This document shows positions 9,750 through 17,846 of a stretch of 64,000 nucleotides of DNA, one piece after another; within the stretch, counting starts at the first letter, position 1, and the number at the start of each line of letters is the position of its first letter. This DNA comes from Acetobacter ascendens (GTDB taxonomy: Bacteria > Pseudomonadota > Alphaproteobacteria > Acetobacterales > Acetobacteraceae). The notes below the pieces were generated by a model that saw only the letters and a program-made list of their open reading frames with translations, was not told the DNA's origin and ran no database searches. The position numbers and the translations under genes are program-made. The stretch covers positions 2,135,001-2,199,000 of the forward strand of contig NZ_CP015164.1 of the NCBI RefSeq assembly GCF_001766235.1, read 5' to 3'.

Positions 9750-11312
9750 TTAGGAAGCCAGAGCTGTAGAGGCGGCGGCCGTAACCGCAGTAGGTTTGGC
9801 CTGCCCGAAATTGAAAATGCCTTCCGCAGTGTTTTGGCGGATATCCCGCTCCGGAATGGCAATTTCCAGCATGTGCAGTTCTCCCGCTTTCAGGTTTGGT
9901 AGGTTCTGAACAACTTCCAAAAACCTGTCTGCTTCCTTATGGGGCACAATGCCTTCTGAAAGTGTCTGAAATTTACCGATATAATCAGCCCGCTGCCACG
10001 GTGTGGCCTCTAGGGTATGGGCATTGGCAACAGCTAGCTCATCCGCAATAACTGAACCATTTTTCATGCGGATGACAATGCGGCCACCAAAGGCTTTTTT
10101 ATCCGGATCTGTTTCGTGATACCGTTTTGTCCACTCGGGTTTTTCTATTGTATGAATCTTGCGCCAGAGCCGCACGGTATCTGGCCTGCGGGCGCGTTCT
10201 GGTGCATAGGAATACACATGGTGCCAGCTACCATCCTGCAAGGCCACGGCCACAATATACATAATGGAATGATCCAACGTTTCCCGCGAGGCTTGCGGAT
10301 CAAACTTTTGCGGATCATTCGAGCCCGTGCCAATAACGTAATGTGTGTGATGGCTGGTTTCTATTAACACATCATCAACATCATCCCAGTTTTTGATTTT
10401 CTGGCCCATACGAAAGGCAAGATCAATAAGCGCCTGGCTTTGATATTCTGCTGAATGTTCCTTAGTGAAGGAAGACAGAATGGCACGTTTGGGCTCGCCC
10501 ATTTCTGGCAATGGCACACGGTAATGCGCATTTTTGCCATCCAGCATCCAGGCAATAACACCATCCTCCCCTTCATAAATCGGGGTGGGGGATGTTTCGC
10601 CCATCATAGCGCGGTCAACGGCCTCTACCGCCATTTTGCTGGCATGGGCAGGCGCATAGGCTTTCCATGATGAAATTTCGCCCTTGCGGCTCTGGCGCGT
10701 GGCTGTGGTCACATGCAAAGCCTGCCCAATGGCCTGATAAATAACCGCTGGTGGCAAGCGCATAAGCGTGCCAATACCCGCAGCCACAGATGGGCCAAGA
10801 TGCGCTACATGATCTATCTTGTGTTTGTGCAAACAAATGGCACGGGCAAGATCTATCTGAATTTCATACCCTGTGGCAGCACCACGGATCAGATCCGCAC
10901 CGCTACGCTGGCACTGCTGGGCAACTGCTAGAATGCCGGGAATATTATCACCCGGATGAGAATATTCTGCTGCCAAAAATGTATCGTGAAAATCTAGCTC
11001 ACGCACGGCTGTGCCATTGGCCCATGCGGCCCATTCTGCATGCACACGCACATTTGGCCCCATGCCAAACACCGTAGCGCCACCTTCCCGCCGGTGGGCC
11101 AGAGCCTCGGCTCGTGCGCTCATCACGGAATGACGGTTCACAGAGGCCATGCCTACAGATGCGTTATCTATCAGCCGGTTGATAATCATATCCGTAACTG
11201 CGGTCTCCACCGGCACCGGGTCTGCCGCCACTTGCGCAATTTTCCACGCAAGTTGTTCGGGCCGTGGCAGACGGTCGCTTTCTGGATGAACACGCACATC
11301 ATGATACTGCAT
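9750..11312 (-). CDS. prpD: 2-methylcitrate dehydratase PrpD
   Basis: A 520-residue MmgE/PrpD-family dehydratase converting 2-methylcitrate to 2-methylaconitate without an iron-sulfur cluster. Typical stretches are [16 protein letters not shown] near residue 97 and [14 protein letters not shown] in the C-terminal half. Many bacteria need aconitase to complete isomerisation; no such gene is in the cluster. It is the first gene of the operon prpD-prpC-prpB-synthetase, read divergently from the ScfR-type regulator across a 130-bp region with likely operators. Confidence 0.94.
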   Translation of the reverse strand: MQYHDVRVHPESDRLPRPEQLAWKIAQVAADPVPVETAVTDMIINRLIDNASVGMASVNRHSVMSARAEALAHRREGGATVFGMGPNVRVHAEWAAWANGTAVRELDFHDTFLAAEYSHPGDNIPGILAVAQQCQRSGADLIRGAATGYEIQIDLARAICLHKHKIDHVAHLGPSVAAGIGTLMRLPPAVIYQAIGQALHVTTATRQSRKGEISSWKAYAPAHASKMAVEAVDRAMMGETSPTPIYEGEDGVIAWMLDGKNAHYRVPLPEMGEPKRAILSSFTKEHSAEYQSQALIDLAFRMGQKIKNWDDVDDVLIETSHHTHYVIGTGSNDPQKFDPQASRETLDHSIMYIVAVALQDGSWHHVYSYAPERARRPDTVRLWRKIHTIEKPEWTKRYHETDPDKKAFGGRIVIRMKNGSVIADELAVANAHTLEATPWQRADYIGKFQTLSEGIVPHKEADRFLEVVQNLPNLKAGELHMLEIAIPERDIRQNTAEGIFNFGQAKPTAVTAAASTALAS

Positions 11313-11320
11313 TGTTTTAC

Positions 11321-11345
11321 CTCATGATCGGAATTTGATCGTGAG
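11321..11345. promoter_or_regulatory. imperfect palindrome upstream of prpD
   Basis: CTCATGATC / GATCGTGAG with a 7-nt spacer, one mismatch, 9 bp before the prpD start. It could be an operator or an untranslated-region hairpin. Support is the symmetry and position only. Confidence 0.35.
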
Positions 11346-11403
11346 GGGAGTGTTGCAGAGTGTTGTTTTGAGCGGCAGAGAGATAAGAGTAAAAAGAGGC
11401 GAA

Positions 11404-11434
11404 GGGAATGTTCCCGTTTGCGAAGTTTGCGAAG
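11404..11434. promoter_or_regulatory. putative ScfR/RamB-type operator in the prpD-scfR divergent region
   Basis: Two perfect tandem 9-mers TTTGCGAAG (11417-11425, 11426-11434) lie next to a palindrome GGGAA-TG-TTCCC (11404-11415), just before the regulator start at 11443. Read on the minus strand the boxes give GAACTTCGCAAA. That differs by one base from the GAACTTTGCAAA form of the RamB consensus, and TTTGCAAA is also reported for mycobacterial PrpR. Both are relatives of the protein encoded next door, so autoregulation plus control of prpD is likely. Confidence 0.6.
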
Positions 11435-11442
11435 TTCGTACC

Positions 11443-12858
11443 ATGCCACAAACCAGAACCAAGCTTTTTGCTGGCCCGCGCTTGCGGCAGTTGCGCCAAC
11501 GCGAAACCCTAACCCAAGCAAACTTGGCAGACATGCTTGACATATCACCAAGTTATCTTAACCAGTTAGAACGCAACCACCGGCCTGTTCCGCACCGCCT
11601 GCTGCAAAAGCTATGTGAACGCTTTGGCCTGACACCGGCATGGTTCAGCAACACCAAAGAAGCCCATACCGTACAGGCCATGCGCGAAACCATGGCAGAC
11701 CCTGTATTTAAAAACGCATCCTTACCTTTGGCCAAAATGGCAGATGCCGTACACACCAACCCGGATTTATGCGCTGCATTTTTAACCCTTTACCGTGCCT
11801 ACAAATTTGAACAGGAATGTGAAAGCAACACTCTTTTTCCCTCCCCTCCGCTGGAGCCGTATGAAACAGTAGGGGATTGGGTGCAGCATCACCACAACTA
11901 TTTTCATGAACTCGATTGTGCAGCCGAAAAATTTTACGAAAATCTGGATCTCAAAAACGGCTTGGCCGCAGCCTTAAAAAGCCATCTGCTTAATCAACAT
12001 GGCTTGCACACGCAGCAAGACCCGGCGCTGGAAGAAGGCGGGTTGGTGTGGCGGATAGACCGGCACCGCCGCACCATTTTTCTGCCCCCAGACCAACCAC
12101 CAGAAAGCACGCTATTCTATCTGGCACAGATTATCGGCCAACGTGACCATACCCGCCTGATAAGCAGTATTTTACGACGTGAAGGCCCCAAAGAGAAAAA
12201 CGCACAGGAGCTAGGCCGCGTTTATCTGGGTAACTACTTTGCCGGGGCCTTGCTGTTACCCTATACGCGCTTCCTGCACGCAGCACAGACCATGCGTTAT
12301 GATATTGAGCGCCTACGCCGCCATTTTAGCACCAGTTTTGAACAGATAAGTCACAGATTAAGCACGTTGCAGCGCCCCGGTATGGAGGGCATTCCTTTTT
12401 ATTTTCTTAAACTGGATATTGCGGGCAATATTCTTAAAAGTTTTTCTGCCAACCGTTTTTCTCAGGCACGGTTTGGTGGCCCCTGCCCATTGTGGAACAT
12501 CTTTCGGGCTTTTGCCACGCCCGGCCAAGTGCAGGTGCAGCTTTCTCAAACCACGGATGATTCCATTTACCTCAATGTTGCCCGCACTGTGGGGCATGAA
12601 GGTGTCACCTATACAGACCGCCCACGGCAGATTGCCATTGTGCTGGGCTGCACCATAAGCGATGCCGCAAAAACGGTTTATGCAGATGGTTTAAACCTAA
12701 GTGACCACAGATTGGTTGTGCCCATTGGCCCCGGCTGCCGCGCCTGTGTGCGGGATAATTGCAGCCACAGATCTTTGCCTGTTTCGGGCCGGATGCTGGA
12801 TACAGGAAGCGATGCCAGAGGTGTTGTACCCTATCGGGCGCTGCCTGAAAAACCCTGA
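11443..12858 (+). CDS. short-chain fatty acyl regulator, ScfR/RamB/PrpR type
   Basis: A 471-residue transcription regulator of propionate/acetate metabolism. An XRE helix-turn-helix is at about residues 10-60 (RLRQLRQRETLTQANLADML, SPSYLNQLER). It is followed by an IrrE-like middle region and a C-terminal DUF2083 part with GCRACVRDNCSHR, the conserved Cys cluster that binds iron-sulfur in mycobacterial PrpR. The ATG at 11443 is chosen. An upstream frame of 36 codons runs through the operator boxes and has no family similarity. It is divergent from prpD and probably senses acyl-CoA. Confidence 0.9.
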   Translation: MPQTRTKLFAGPRLRQLRQRETLTQANLADMLDISPSYLNQLERNHRPVPHRLLQKLCERFGLTPAWFSNTKEAHTVQAMRETMADPVFKNASLPLAKMADAVHTNPDLCAAFLTLYRAYKFEQECESNTLFPSPPLEPYETVGDWVQHHHNYFHELDCAAEKFYENLDLKNGLAAALKSHLLNQHGLHTQQDPALEEGGLVWRIDRHRRTIFLPPDQPPESTLFYLAQIIGQRDHTRLISSILRREGPKEKNAQELGRVYLGNYFAGALLLPYTRFLHAAQTMRYDIERLRRHFSTSFEQISHRLSTLQRPGMEGIPFYFLKLDIAGNILKSFSANRFSQARFGGPCPLWNIFRAFATPGQVQVQLSQTTDDSIYLNVARTVGHEGVTYTDRPRQIAIVLGCTISDAAKTVYADGLNLSDHRLVVPIGPGCRACVRDNCSHRSLPVSGRMLDTGSDARGVVPYRALPEKP

Positions 12859-12881
12859 TATTTTATGAGGAAGAAGATAGT

Positions 12882-13046
12882 CTGGTGGGGCAAGGGGAAT
12901 TTAAAAGACCTATCTGGAATGACCGGGGATGCAAAAACATTCCAGATAGGAACCGGGGATTGAACGGGATAAATCAAGACGAACCAAGAGTTGTCGCGAC
13001 GATGCCCCTTGCCCCACCAGCAGAAACGCCTTCATCGCCGCGACAA
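12882..13046. ncRNA. highly structured intergenic element, possible ncRNA
   Basis: Three perfect or near-perfect stems nest in 165 nt between convergent genes. Stem 1 is 16 bp, 12882-12897 with 13005-13020. Stem 2 is 13 bp inside it, 12909-12921 with 12938-12950. Stem 3 is 14 bp with one mismatch, 12991-13004 with 13033-13046. The 3' strand of stem 1 lies in the loop of stem 3, so the two form either a pseudoknot or alternative folds. ACCGGGGAT occurs twice (12922 and 12952), once in the loop of stem 2. No protein frame explains the structure. The strand is unknown and I could not assign an Rfam family. Confidence 0.5.
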
Positions 13047-13082
13047 GATTGATAATAAGAACCATTCTCAATAAACGCAACA

Positions 13083-13125
13083 TAAAAAAGCAGGGGTGAA
13101 GAACTTTTTTGCTCTCCCCCCCTGC
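13083..13125 (-). terminator. intrinsic terminator of the YfdX gene
   Basis: On the minus strand GCAGGGG ... CCCCTGC is followed directly by TTTTTT, 22 bp after the YfdX stop codon. Confidence 0.65.
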
Positions 13126-13146
13126 CTCACAATGCAGTGTGTTGTT

Positions 13147-13827
13147 TTAGTTCGATTTTTTAGCCGGTGTGGAAGGAGCAACTTTTTCCACCACATCGTC
13201 AGAAACAAATACAATGCCATCCAGAAGCTGGTTAAGTGCTTCTACAGCCTGCTGCGGCTGGCGGCCTTCTGTAAACACTTTTGCGCGGTACAGGGCGCCT
13301 TCGCTTTGTTCCAGCGGAGCAAGAGCCAGAATGAAATCTGCATCTTCACCCACAACCTGTAGGCTCTGCTGTGCCTGCTGGGTCTGCCCAGCTTGGAACT
13401 GCTTGTTGGCATTTGCCAACGCAGCCTGTTTTTCTGGCGCCAGTGTTTCGCTTACAATAAATTCACCACCAACAGGTACCCATGTTGTGGGGTTAGCAAC
13501 CGGCGTATGGGTTGCAGAAACCGGATGCTGCGGTGCTGGCTGAAGCTGGCTTTCTGCCGCAAAGAACTTTTTGTTATCTGCACTGGCAGCCTTGAAACAC
13601 TTTTGCGCATCGTACAGCGGCGGAATGGCGGCATCGGTTTTGCCCTGAGCCAGCAGATCACGCGCCTGAAACACGTCCATCATGGCTTTCTGGCCATCAA
13701 CAGAAAGACGGTGCATGGAGTGACCAGCCTTAAACTTTTCCCATGTGGTATGCACTGTACCTGCCTGAGCCACAGAAAAAGTGGTGAGCATTACAGCAGA
13801 CGCTGCAAAAAGAGCTTTTAAACGCAT
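13147..13827 (-). CDS. YfdX-family periplasmic protein
   Basis: A 226-residue secreted protein with signal peptide (cleavage after SVAQA). The C-terminal half contains DADFILALAPLEQSEGALYRA and a following helix pair, resembling YfdX. That is a helical periplasmic protein linked to acid and multidrug stress in enterobacteria. Function in acetic acid bacteria is not established, though acid stress fits the lifestyle. The 150 bp upstream, now ending at an IS element, should hold its promoter. A terminator follows. Confidence 0.75.
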   Translation of the reverse strand: MRLKALFAASAVMLTTFSVAQAGTVHTTWEKFKAGHSMHRLSVDGQKAMMDVFQARDLLAQGKTDAAIPPLYDAQKCFKAASADNKKFFAAESQLQPAPQHPVSATHTPVANPTTWVPVGGEFIVSETLAPEKQAALANANKQFQAGQTQQAQQSLQVVGEDADFILALAPLEQSEGALYRAKVFTEGRQPQQAVEALNQLLDGIVFVSDDVVEKVAPSTPAKKSN

Positions 13828-13979
13828 AAAAACTAATCCAAACTGATTTAAATATTCAGAAGATAACGGACGATATCCTGAAAATTAATTTAATGCGCCA
13901 AGTGGGGTGATACAATTCATCTATATTAAAAAATATATTATAATCAGACGTTTTTTATTTATTGTCTGAGAGCCCTTTT

Positions 13980-14874
13980 GGAAATTCGCTATGATAGGTT
14001 TTCAAGAGGTTTTGAGCGTGATTCAAAGGCAGGATGTGGACGCCAGCACAACGAGGCCGCATGGCCGGAATTACACGCAAGACGAAACGCTATCCGTCTG
14101 ATCTGACAGATGAGGAATGGGAGCGCATAGCGCCTCTGATGCCCCCTGCGAACCGGCGTGGTCGGAAACGGACAACCGATTTCCGTGAGATCATCAATGC
14201 TCTGCGCTATCTCGTGCGCTCAGGCTGCGGTTGGGAGATGCTTCCGGTTCATTTTGGCCCATGGCAAACGGTTTACTGGTGGTTCCGCAGGCTGATGCGC
14301 CGTTTCCTGTTCCAGACCATTCATGATGTCTGTCTGATGCTCGATCGTGAAGCGACAGGACGCGAAACCAGTCCATCGGGTGGTGTCATTGATAGCCAGA
14401 GTATCAAGGCACCCCACGCAAAGACACGTGGTTATGACGCAGGCAAGAAGATCGTCGGTCGGAAACGTCACATCGCAGTTGATACGGATGGCCGCCTTCT
14501 CCTGGTCCAGCTGACAACAGCCGATATTTCGGACAGTGCAGGAGGACAGATGATCCTTGATGCCATTCGCAAACGCTGGCCTTGGGTGAAGCACCTGTTT
14601 GCCGATGGAGCCTATGACCGCCTCCAGTTGATGGATAAGGCCACTTTTCTCGACTTCACAGTCGAGATCATCCGGCGGTCAGAGACAGCAAAAGGGTTTG
14701 AAATCCTGCCGCGTCGGTGGGTTGTGGAACGGACCTTCGGTTGGATGATCCGCTGGCGTCGCCTTGTGAAGGACTACGAACAGCGGATCGACGTCGCAGA
14801 GGCCATGATCCACATCGCCATGGGAAGCCTCATGCTACGCCGAAACGCTCATCCGTGAATTTCCAAAAGGGCTC
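13980..14874 (+). mobile_element. IS5-family element, IS1031 group (895 bp)
   Basis: Inverted ends GAGCCCTTTTGGAAATTC / GAATTTCCAAAAGGGCTC flank a single transposase gene. IS1031-group elements duplicate TNA, but here the left flank is TGA and the right TAA. The unequal flanks, with a headless gene on the right, suggest an adjacent deletion or recombination after insertion. The two 153-bp MITEs in this window share its first 15 bp. Confidence 0.9.
14034..14858 (+). CDS. IS5-family (IS1031 group) transposase
   Basis: A 274-residue DDE transposase. The N-terminal YPSDLTDEEWERIAPLMP is typical of the group. The acidic triad is visible in GVIDSQSIK, LFADGAYD and VVERTFGWMIRW. A start nine codons later (MAGITRK) is an alternative. 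The single frame is intact, so the element may be active and could mobilise the MITEs here. Confidence 0.93.
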   Translation: MWTPAQRGRMAGITRKTKRYPSDLTDEEWERIAPLMPPANRRGRKRTTDFREIINALRYLVRSGCGWEMLPVHFGPWQTVYWWFRRLMRRFLFQTIHDVCLMLDREATGRETSPSGGVIDSQSIKAPHAKTRGYDAGKKIVGRKRHIAVDTDGRLLLVQLTTADISDSAGGQMILDAIRKRWPWVKHLFADGAYDRLQLMDKATFLDFTVEIIRRSETAKGFEILPRRWVVERTFGWMIRWRRLVKDYEQRIDVAEAMIHIAMGSLMLRRNAHP

Positions 14875-14888
14875 TAAGTGCTGCAGGT

Positions 14889-15353
14889 ATGGCACAAGCA
14901 CAGAACACGCCTTCCCACCTTCCAGCAGGCACCACATTTCCGACCGCTCCTGCAGATGCCCTTCCGGTAACAGATCCGGCTCATCCGGCTTCTGCCCCTA
15001 CTTATGGCGCACAGGTTGTGGGGAATGTTTCGGGCACCTCTACCACAGCCACCCCCGGCGTTTTGGGAGAAGGCGGCCTGCCATCAATAGAAAACGCAAG
15101 CACTGGCAATGTGGCTGGTCTACTTTCCTATTGCGTGCATAAAAATTATGCCTCTGGCACAACACCACGCAGTGTAGCCCGCAATCTTTCCAAACGCCCA
15201 GATGTGCGGAACGATCAGGGATATTCTTTAGGGGGGCAAGGGTTGCTACAAAACAGCACATCCAAACCCTTTGATATTGCCACGCTTGAGCTTTCCAAGC
15301 GTGTAAAGTTGTGCAGCGACCTTACAAAAAAAGGCCAAAGCCTGACAGACTAA
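14889..15353 (+). CDS. DUF2501 (YjjA-like) secreted protein, 5' end removed by IS
   Basis: Residues such as GNVAGLLSYCVHKNYA, GLLQNS and LCSDLTKKGQSL match DUF2501/YjjA, small secreted proteins of unknown function. The frame is open back to the IS end, reading LSAAG just before the first ATG (14889). LSAAGMAQAQ looks like the end of a signal peptide. So the gene has lost its start, promoter and most of its signal peptide to the IS5 element. Starting at 14889 it would lack an export signal, making it a likely pseudogene. A hairpin with a T-rich tail follows. Confidence 0.7.
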   Translation: MAQAQNTPSHLPAGTTFPTAPADALPVTDPAHPASAPTYGAQVVGNVSGTSTTATPGVLGEGGLPSIENASTGNVAGLLSYCVHKNYASGTTPRSVARNLSKRPDVRNDQGYSLGGQGLLQNSTSKPFDIATLELSKRVKLCSDLTKKGQSLTD

Positions 15354-15405
15354 CATCCTTCCATGCTTGGGGGCAGGTATAACTGCTTGCCCCACTTTGA
15401 TGGAT

Positions 15406-15437
15406 ACGCCAGGCGTTTCCTCGCTGGCGTTACTTTT
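15406..15437 (+). terminator. intrinsic terminator after the DUF2501 gene
   Basis: ACGCCAG / CTGGCGT stem followed by TTACTTTTTGTTTT on the plus strand. A second hairpin (GGGGCA ... TGCCCC) lies just before it at about 15370-15393. Confidence 0.6.
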
Positions 15438-16245
15438 TGTTTTCTACTTTTTTGATATCCTTCCAAATACCATCAAGCATTTCCACGCTTTGGTCTGGCA
15501 TGGAAAGTCCCTGTTCCGCCAGAACGGCCTCTACCCCTTCAAACCTGCGGGTGAATTTGTCACACGCTTGGCGCAAGCAGGCTTCCGGGTCTAGCTTCAG
15601 CCGCCGTGCCAGACTGGCAATAGAAAACAGAACATCACCCAGTTCATCCTGCATGCGCTCACGGTTGCCAGCTTCCAGTTCAACAGAAAACTCTTCAATC
15701 TCTTCATGAACCTTGGCTACCACACCAGAAAGATCTGGCCAGTCAAACCCCACGCGTGCAGCGCGCGCTGCCAATTTGGAGGCACGCAATAATGCAGGCA
15801 ATGCTGGCGGCACACCCGCCAAGGCACCCGGCACTGCTGCCCCTTTGCCATTTTGCCCGACATTACGCTGCCGTTCCTTCTCCTTCAACGTTTCCCACAG
15901 GCCGGGAATGTCCTGCTTTGGTTGCTGCGCATCCGCTACGGCATGATCTTCCAGAACATCGGCACCAAACACCACATGAGGGTGGCGGCGGATCATCTTT
16001 CCCGTAATCATGCGGGCTACGGTTGCAAAATCAAACCGCCCCTCTTCCTGCGCAAGCTGGGCTTGATACACAACCTGTAGCAGCAGGTCCCCCAATTCAT
16101 CGGGAAACGCATTCCAATCCTTTTTCTGAATGGCCCTCTTGACCAGCCAATCGCTTATTCTTGGATTCCTGCACACGGGACTGTTCCGGCTGGCTGGCTG
16201 CGCGTTGATTCTTCCATGACCGGTCGTGCGGGATATTCGCCACAA
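15430..16245 (-). pseudogene. mazG: mazG nucleoside triphosphate pyrophosphohydrolase, 5' part replaced
   Basis: From about 16137 to the stop the frame is clear MazG: AIQKKDWNAFPDELGDLLLQ and, in the second domain, KVHEEIEEFSVEL followed by RMQDELGDVLFSIASLARRL. MazG hydrolyses NTPs to NMP and PPi. The upstream part of the first domain (the CPWD and IEEAYE region, about 50-60 residues) is absent. The frame instead runs into unrelated sequence up to a TTG/GTG near 16245. The second, catalytically sufficient domain is intact. The abrupt change coincides with the prophage edge, so the prophage probably integrated within mazG. Confidence 0.7.
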
Positions 16246-16607
16246 GCCGCGGCAGAGGAATTATACTTCCGGGGCCCTGCACGGTAACTGGTGGCACTCA
16301 GTTATTGCGCCACTCGCATCCAGAAACCGGCCACCCTACCAATTCGTATCATTTTGGAAATAGAACAGAATAAAAACGCAATATGACAAATTTTTGTCGC
16401 TTATCTTGTCTTCTGCTGAAACGTACGTTTACCATTACGACAGATACGAGAAAGGGACGGGATTCGGCCCCCGCCCCTTTCAATTCCGCAGCGATTGAGC
16501 CGCTCGCGGAAATGCTGCTATGTGAATAGCGCGGGCATCTAGCCCTCGCAAGCAGTATCGGTCAAGGGCGGCTTTCTTTACTTTCTTTTAATGAAAGACC
16601 GTTCATT
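16246..16607. other. prophage left-edge region without an evident gene
   Basis: No convincing coding sequence. It contains GACAAA-TT-TTTGTC (16385-16398), the 12-bp palindrome AAACGTACGTTT (16419-16430) and a hairpin with 11 pairs and one mismatch (16450-16461 with 16470-16481, loop ATTCGGCC) lacking a T run. From about 16513 to 16550 a CTGCT ... AGCAG repeat encloses GGGC-ATCTA-GCCC. These may be integrase, regulator or transcript signals. None can be assigned. Confidence 0.45.
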
Positions 16608-16763
16608 ATGGCTAAAAAAGAAACTATCAAGCCTCCTACGAAAAAAGACCTATCACCCGCCTCAAAGGATTTGAGAAACGGTGACCCAGCAGGCGGTCGC
16701 GTACTGTCTGACAAATCTGTTGCAGTCCGGCAGGGCGTGGCGAAGGGTAAGCCAAAAAAGTAA
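16608..16763 (+). CDS. small basic hypothetical protein (51 aa)
   Basis: ATG at 16608 to TAA at 16761. The product is Lys-rich (MAKKETIKPPTKKDL) with a central RNGDPAGGRVLSDKS and a KGKPKK end. A purine-rich GAAAGA lies upstream, but no strong ribosome-binding site. It overlaps the 3' end of the opposite-strand gene 16636-17007, so one of the two may be shortened or not expressed. Function unknown. Confidence 0.4.
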   Translation: MAKKETIKPPTKKDLSPASKDLRNGDPAGGRVLSDKSVAVRQGVAKGKPKK

Positions 16764-17007
16764 TATTCTGCACGCAGCTTTTTGGGAATTCCATAATCCC
16801 ATTAAACTGCTGGCGGTCTGAGTGAACATCACCAGCACTCAGAGCAACCATGTAGGCACGTTCACTTTCTTTAATCAGAAACCCACATGTCACACATGGT
16901 TGCCCTGTTGGGGCTGGAACTTCATCAGACCATTTCCAACCCGCTTCATAATGCGCGCTATCTTCCCATTCTACGAAAACTACGGGAAAAGGATGCAAAT
17001 TGGTCAT
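16636..17007 (-). CDS. prophage hypothetical protein (123 aa)
   Basis: Begins MTNLHPFPVVFVEWEDSA, then GQPCVTCGFLIKES with a CxxC pair that might bind zinc, and GDVHSDRQQFNGIMEFPK. I do not know a function. The last 40 residues overlap a plus-strand small gene and look less protein-like, so the 3' end may be disturbed. It is the leftmost clear prophage gene. Confidence 0.55.
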   Translation of the reverse strand: MTNLHPFPVVFVEWEDSAHYEAGWKWSDEVPAPTGQPCVTCGFLIKESERAYMVALSAGDVHSDRQQFNGIMEFPKSCVQNITFLAYPSPRPAGLQQICQTVRDRLLGHRFSNPLRRVIGLFS

Positions 17008-17079
17008 TCACTCCACTTAGTACGACTAGATAGGAAAGTACAGCCTTATTTTTAAATGATCTAGGAGGAAGGCAGCCCA

Positions 17080-17345
17080 CAGGCCGCCTCCCCTCAAGCC
17101 AAAGCCTTCCGCCCCACACCAGCCCGCTCTTCTTCCTCAAGATCGTGCCAGAGTTGCATGATTGCTCGCGCCGCCTTCCTTAAAGCCTGCTTACCTTTCT
17201 CTGGCTCACCCCATATCTCTTTCTGTATTCTGGGAATGCTTGAGGTACATTGATTATGGCGTTGGCAATTTGCTGTTCACTCATTCTCACACCAGCGTCG
17301 CCACCCTCGAAAGGGTGGCTGGCCTTTACGGCGCTTACGCTGGTG
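17080..17345. repeat. 266-bp duplicated segment, copy 1
   Basis: Nearly identical to 38108-38374, with one base missing near 17210 and a few substitutions. It carries a terminator-like hairpin, a small gene (frameshifted here) and the gap before an antirepressor-type gene. Sequence diverges completely on both sides. Copies are in the same orientation about 21 kb apart. Confidence 0.9.
17094..17290 (-). pseudogene. frameshifted copy of the 65-aa prophage protein
   Basis: Counterpart of the intact gene at 38122-38319. A single G is missing in CTCACCCCATAT (second copy CTCACCGCCATAT) near 17210, which breaks the frame after about 27 codons. Confidence 0.75.
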
Positions 17346-17846
17346 GATTTGCAAAAGGGCGCAAGAACTCAATAGCTGATGGCTTCCACTTGAGTTGTTG
17401 CTGAGAACCTTTGCCGCCCTTCCGGGTGCTGTCGAACATTTTCCCGAAAGCAAGGCCCTTCTCGGTCATGCTCCAGCCGCTCCCAGAAGATGATCCCGGA
17501 GTATGCACTTGCAGATGGGCTTCCTCACAAAGGATCTGGTTTACGCGCCGACCCGATAACCCGACCTGATGGCCCAGCTCCGTTGGCGTCAAATAGTTAT
17601 CCTGGGTTGCGGCGGGAATGGCTGTGTATCCCATCACCTCAAGCGGATTGATGCCGCAAAGCGCATGTGTCCCGCGGGCCGCCATAAGCAGCTTCTGGTT
17701 TTCATCAACATTCGGCAGCAGTGCCACCACGTTCATGCAGCGTGTGAAAGCTGTGTCAAATGCTGGTTTGCGGGTGCGTTTGGGTTTTGGGGAAGTATGA
17801 GCAATCTCACCGCGTTCATAAGCATCAAAGCGATGGATAATCTCGA

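Noticed and set aside
12951-12990. Minus-strand GTTCAATCCCCGG resembling a tRNA T arm
   Set aside because: No acceptor stem, D arm or anticodon arm can be built around it; it is part of the structured element.
16450-16481. GGGATTCGGCCCC resembling a tmRNA/tRNA 3' end
   Set aside because: No CCA end, tag frame or acceptor pairing found; it is a simple hairpin.
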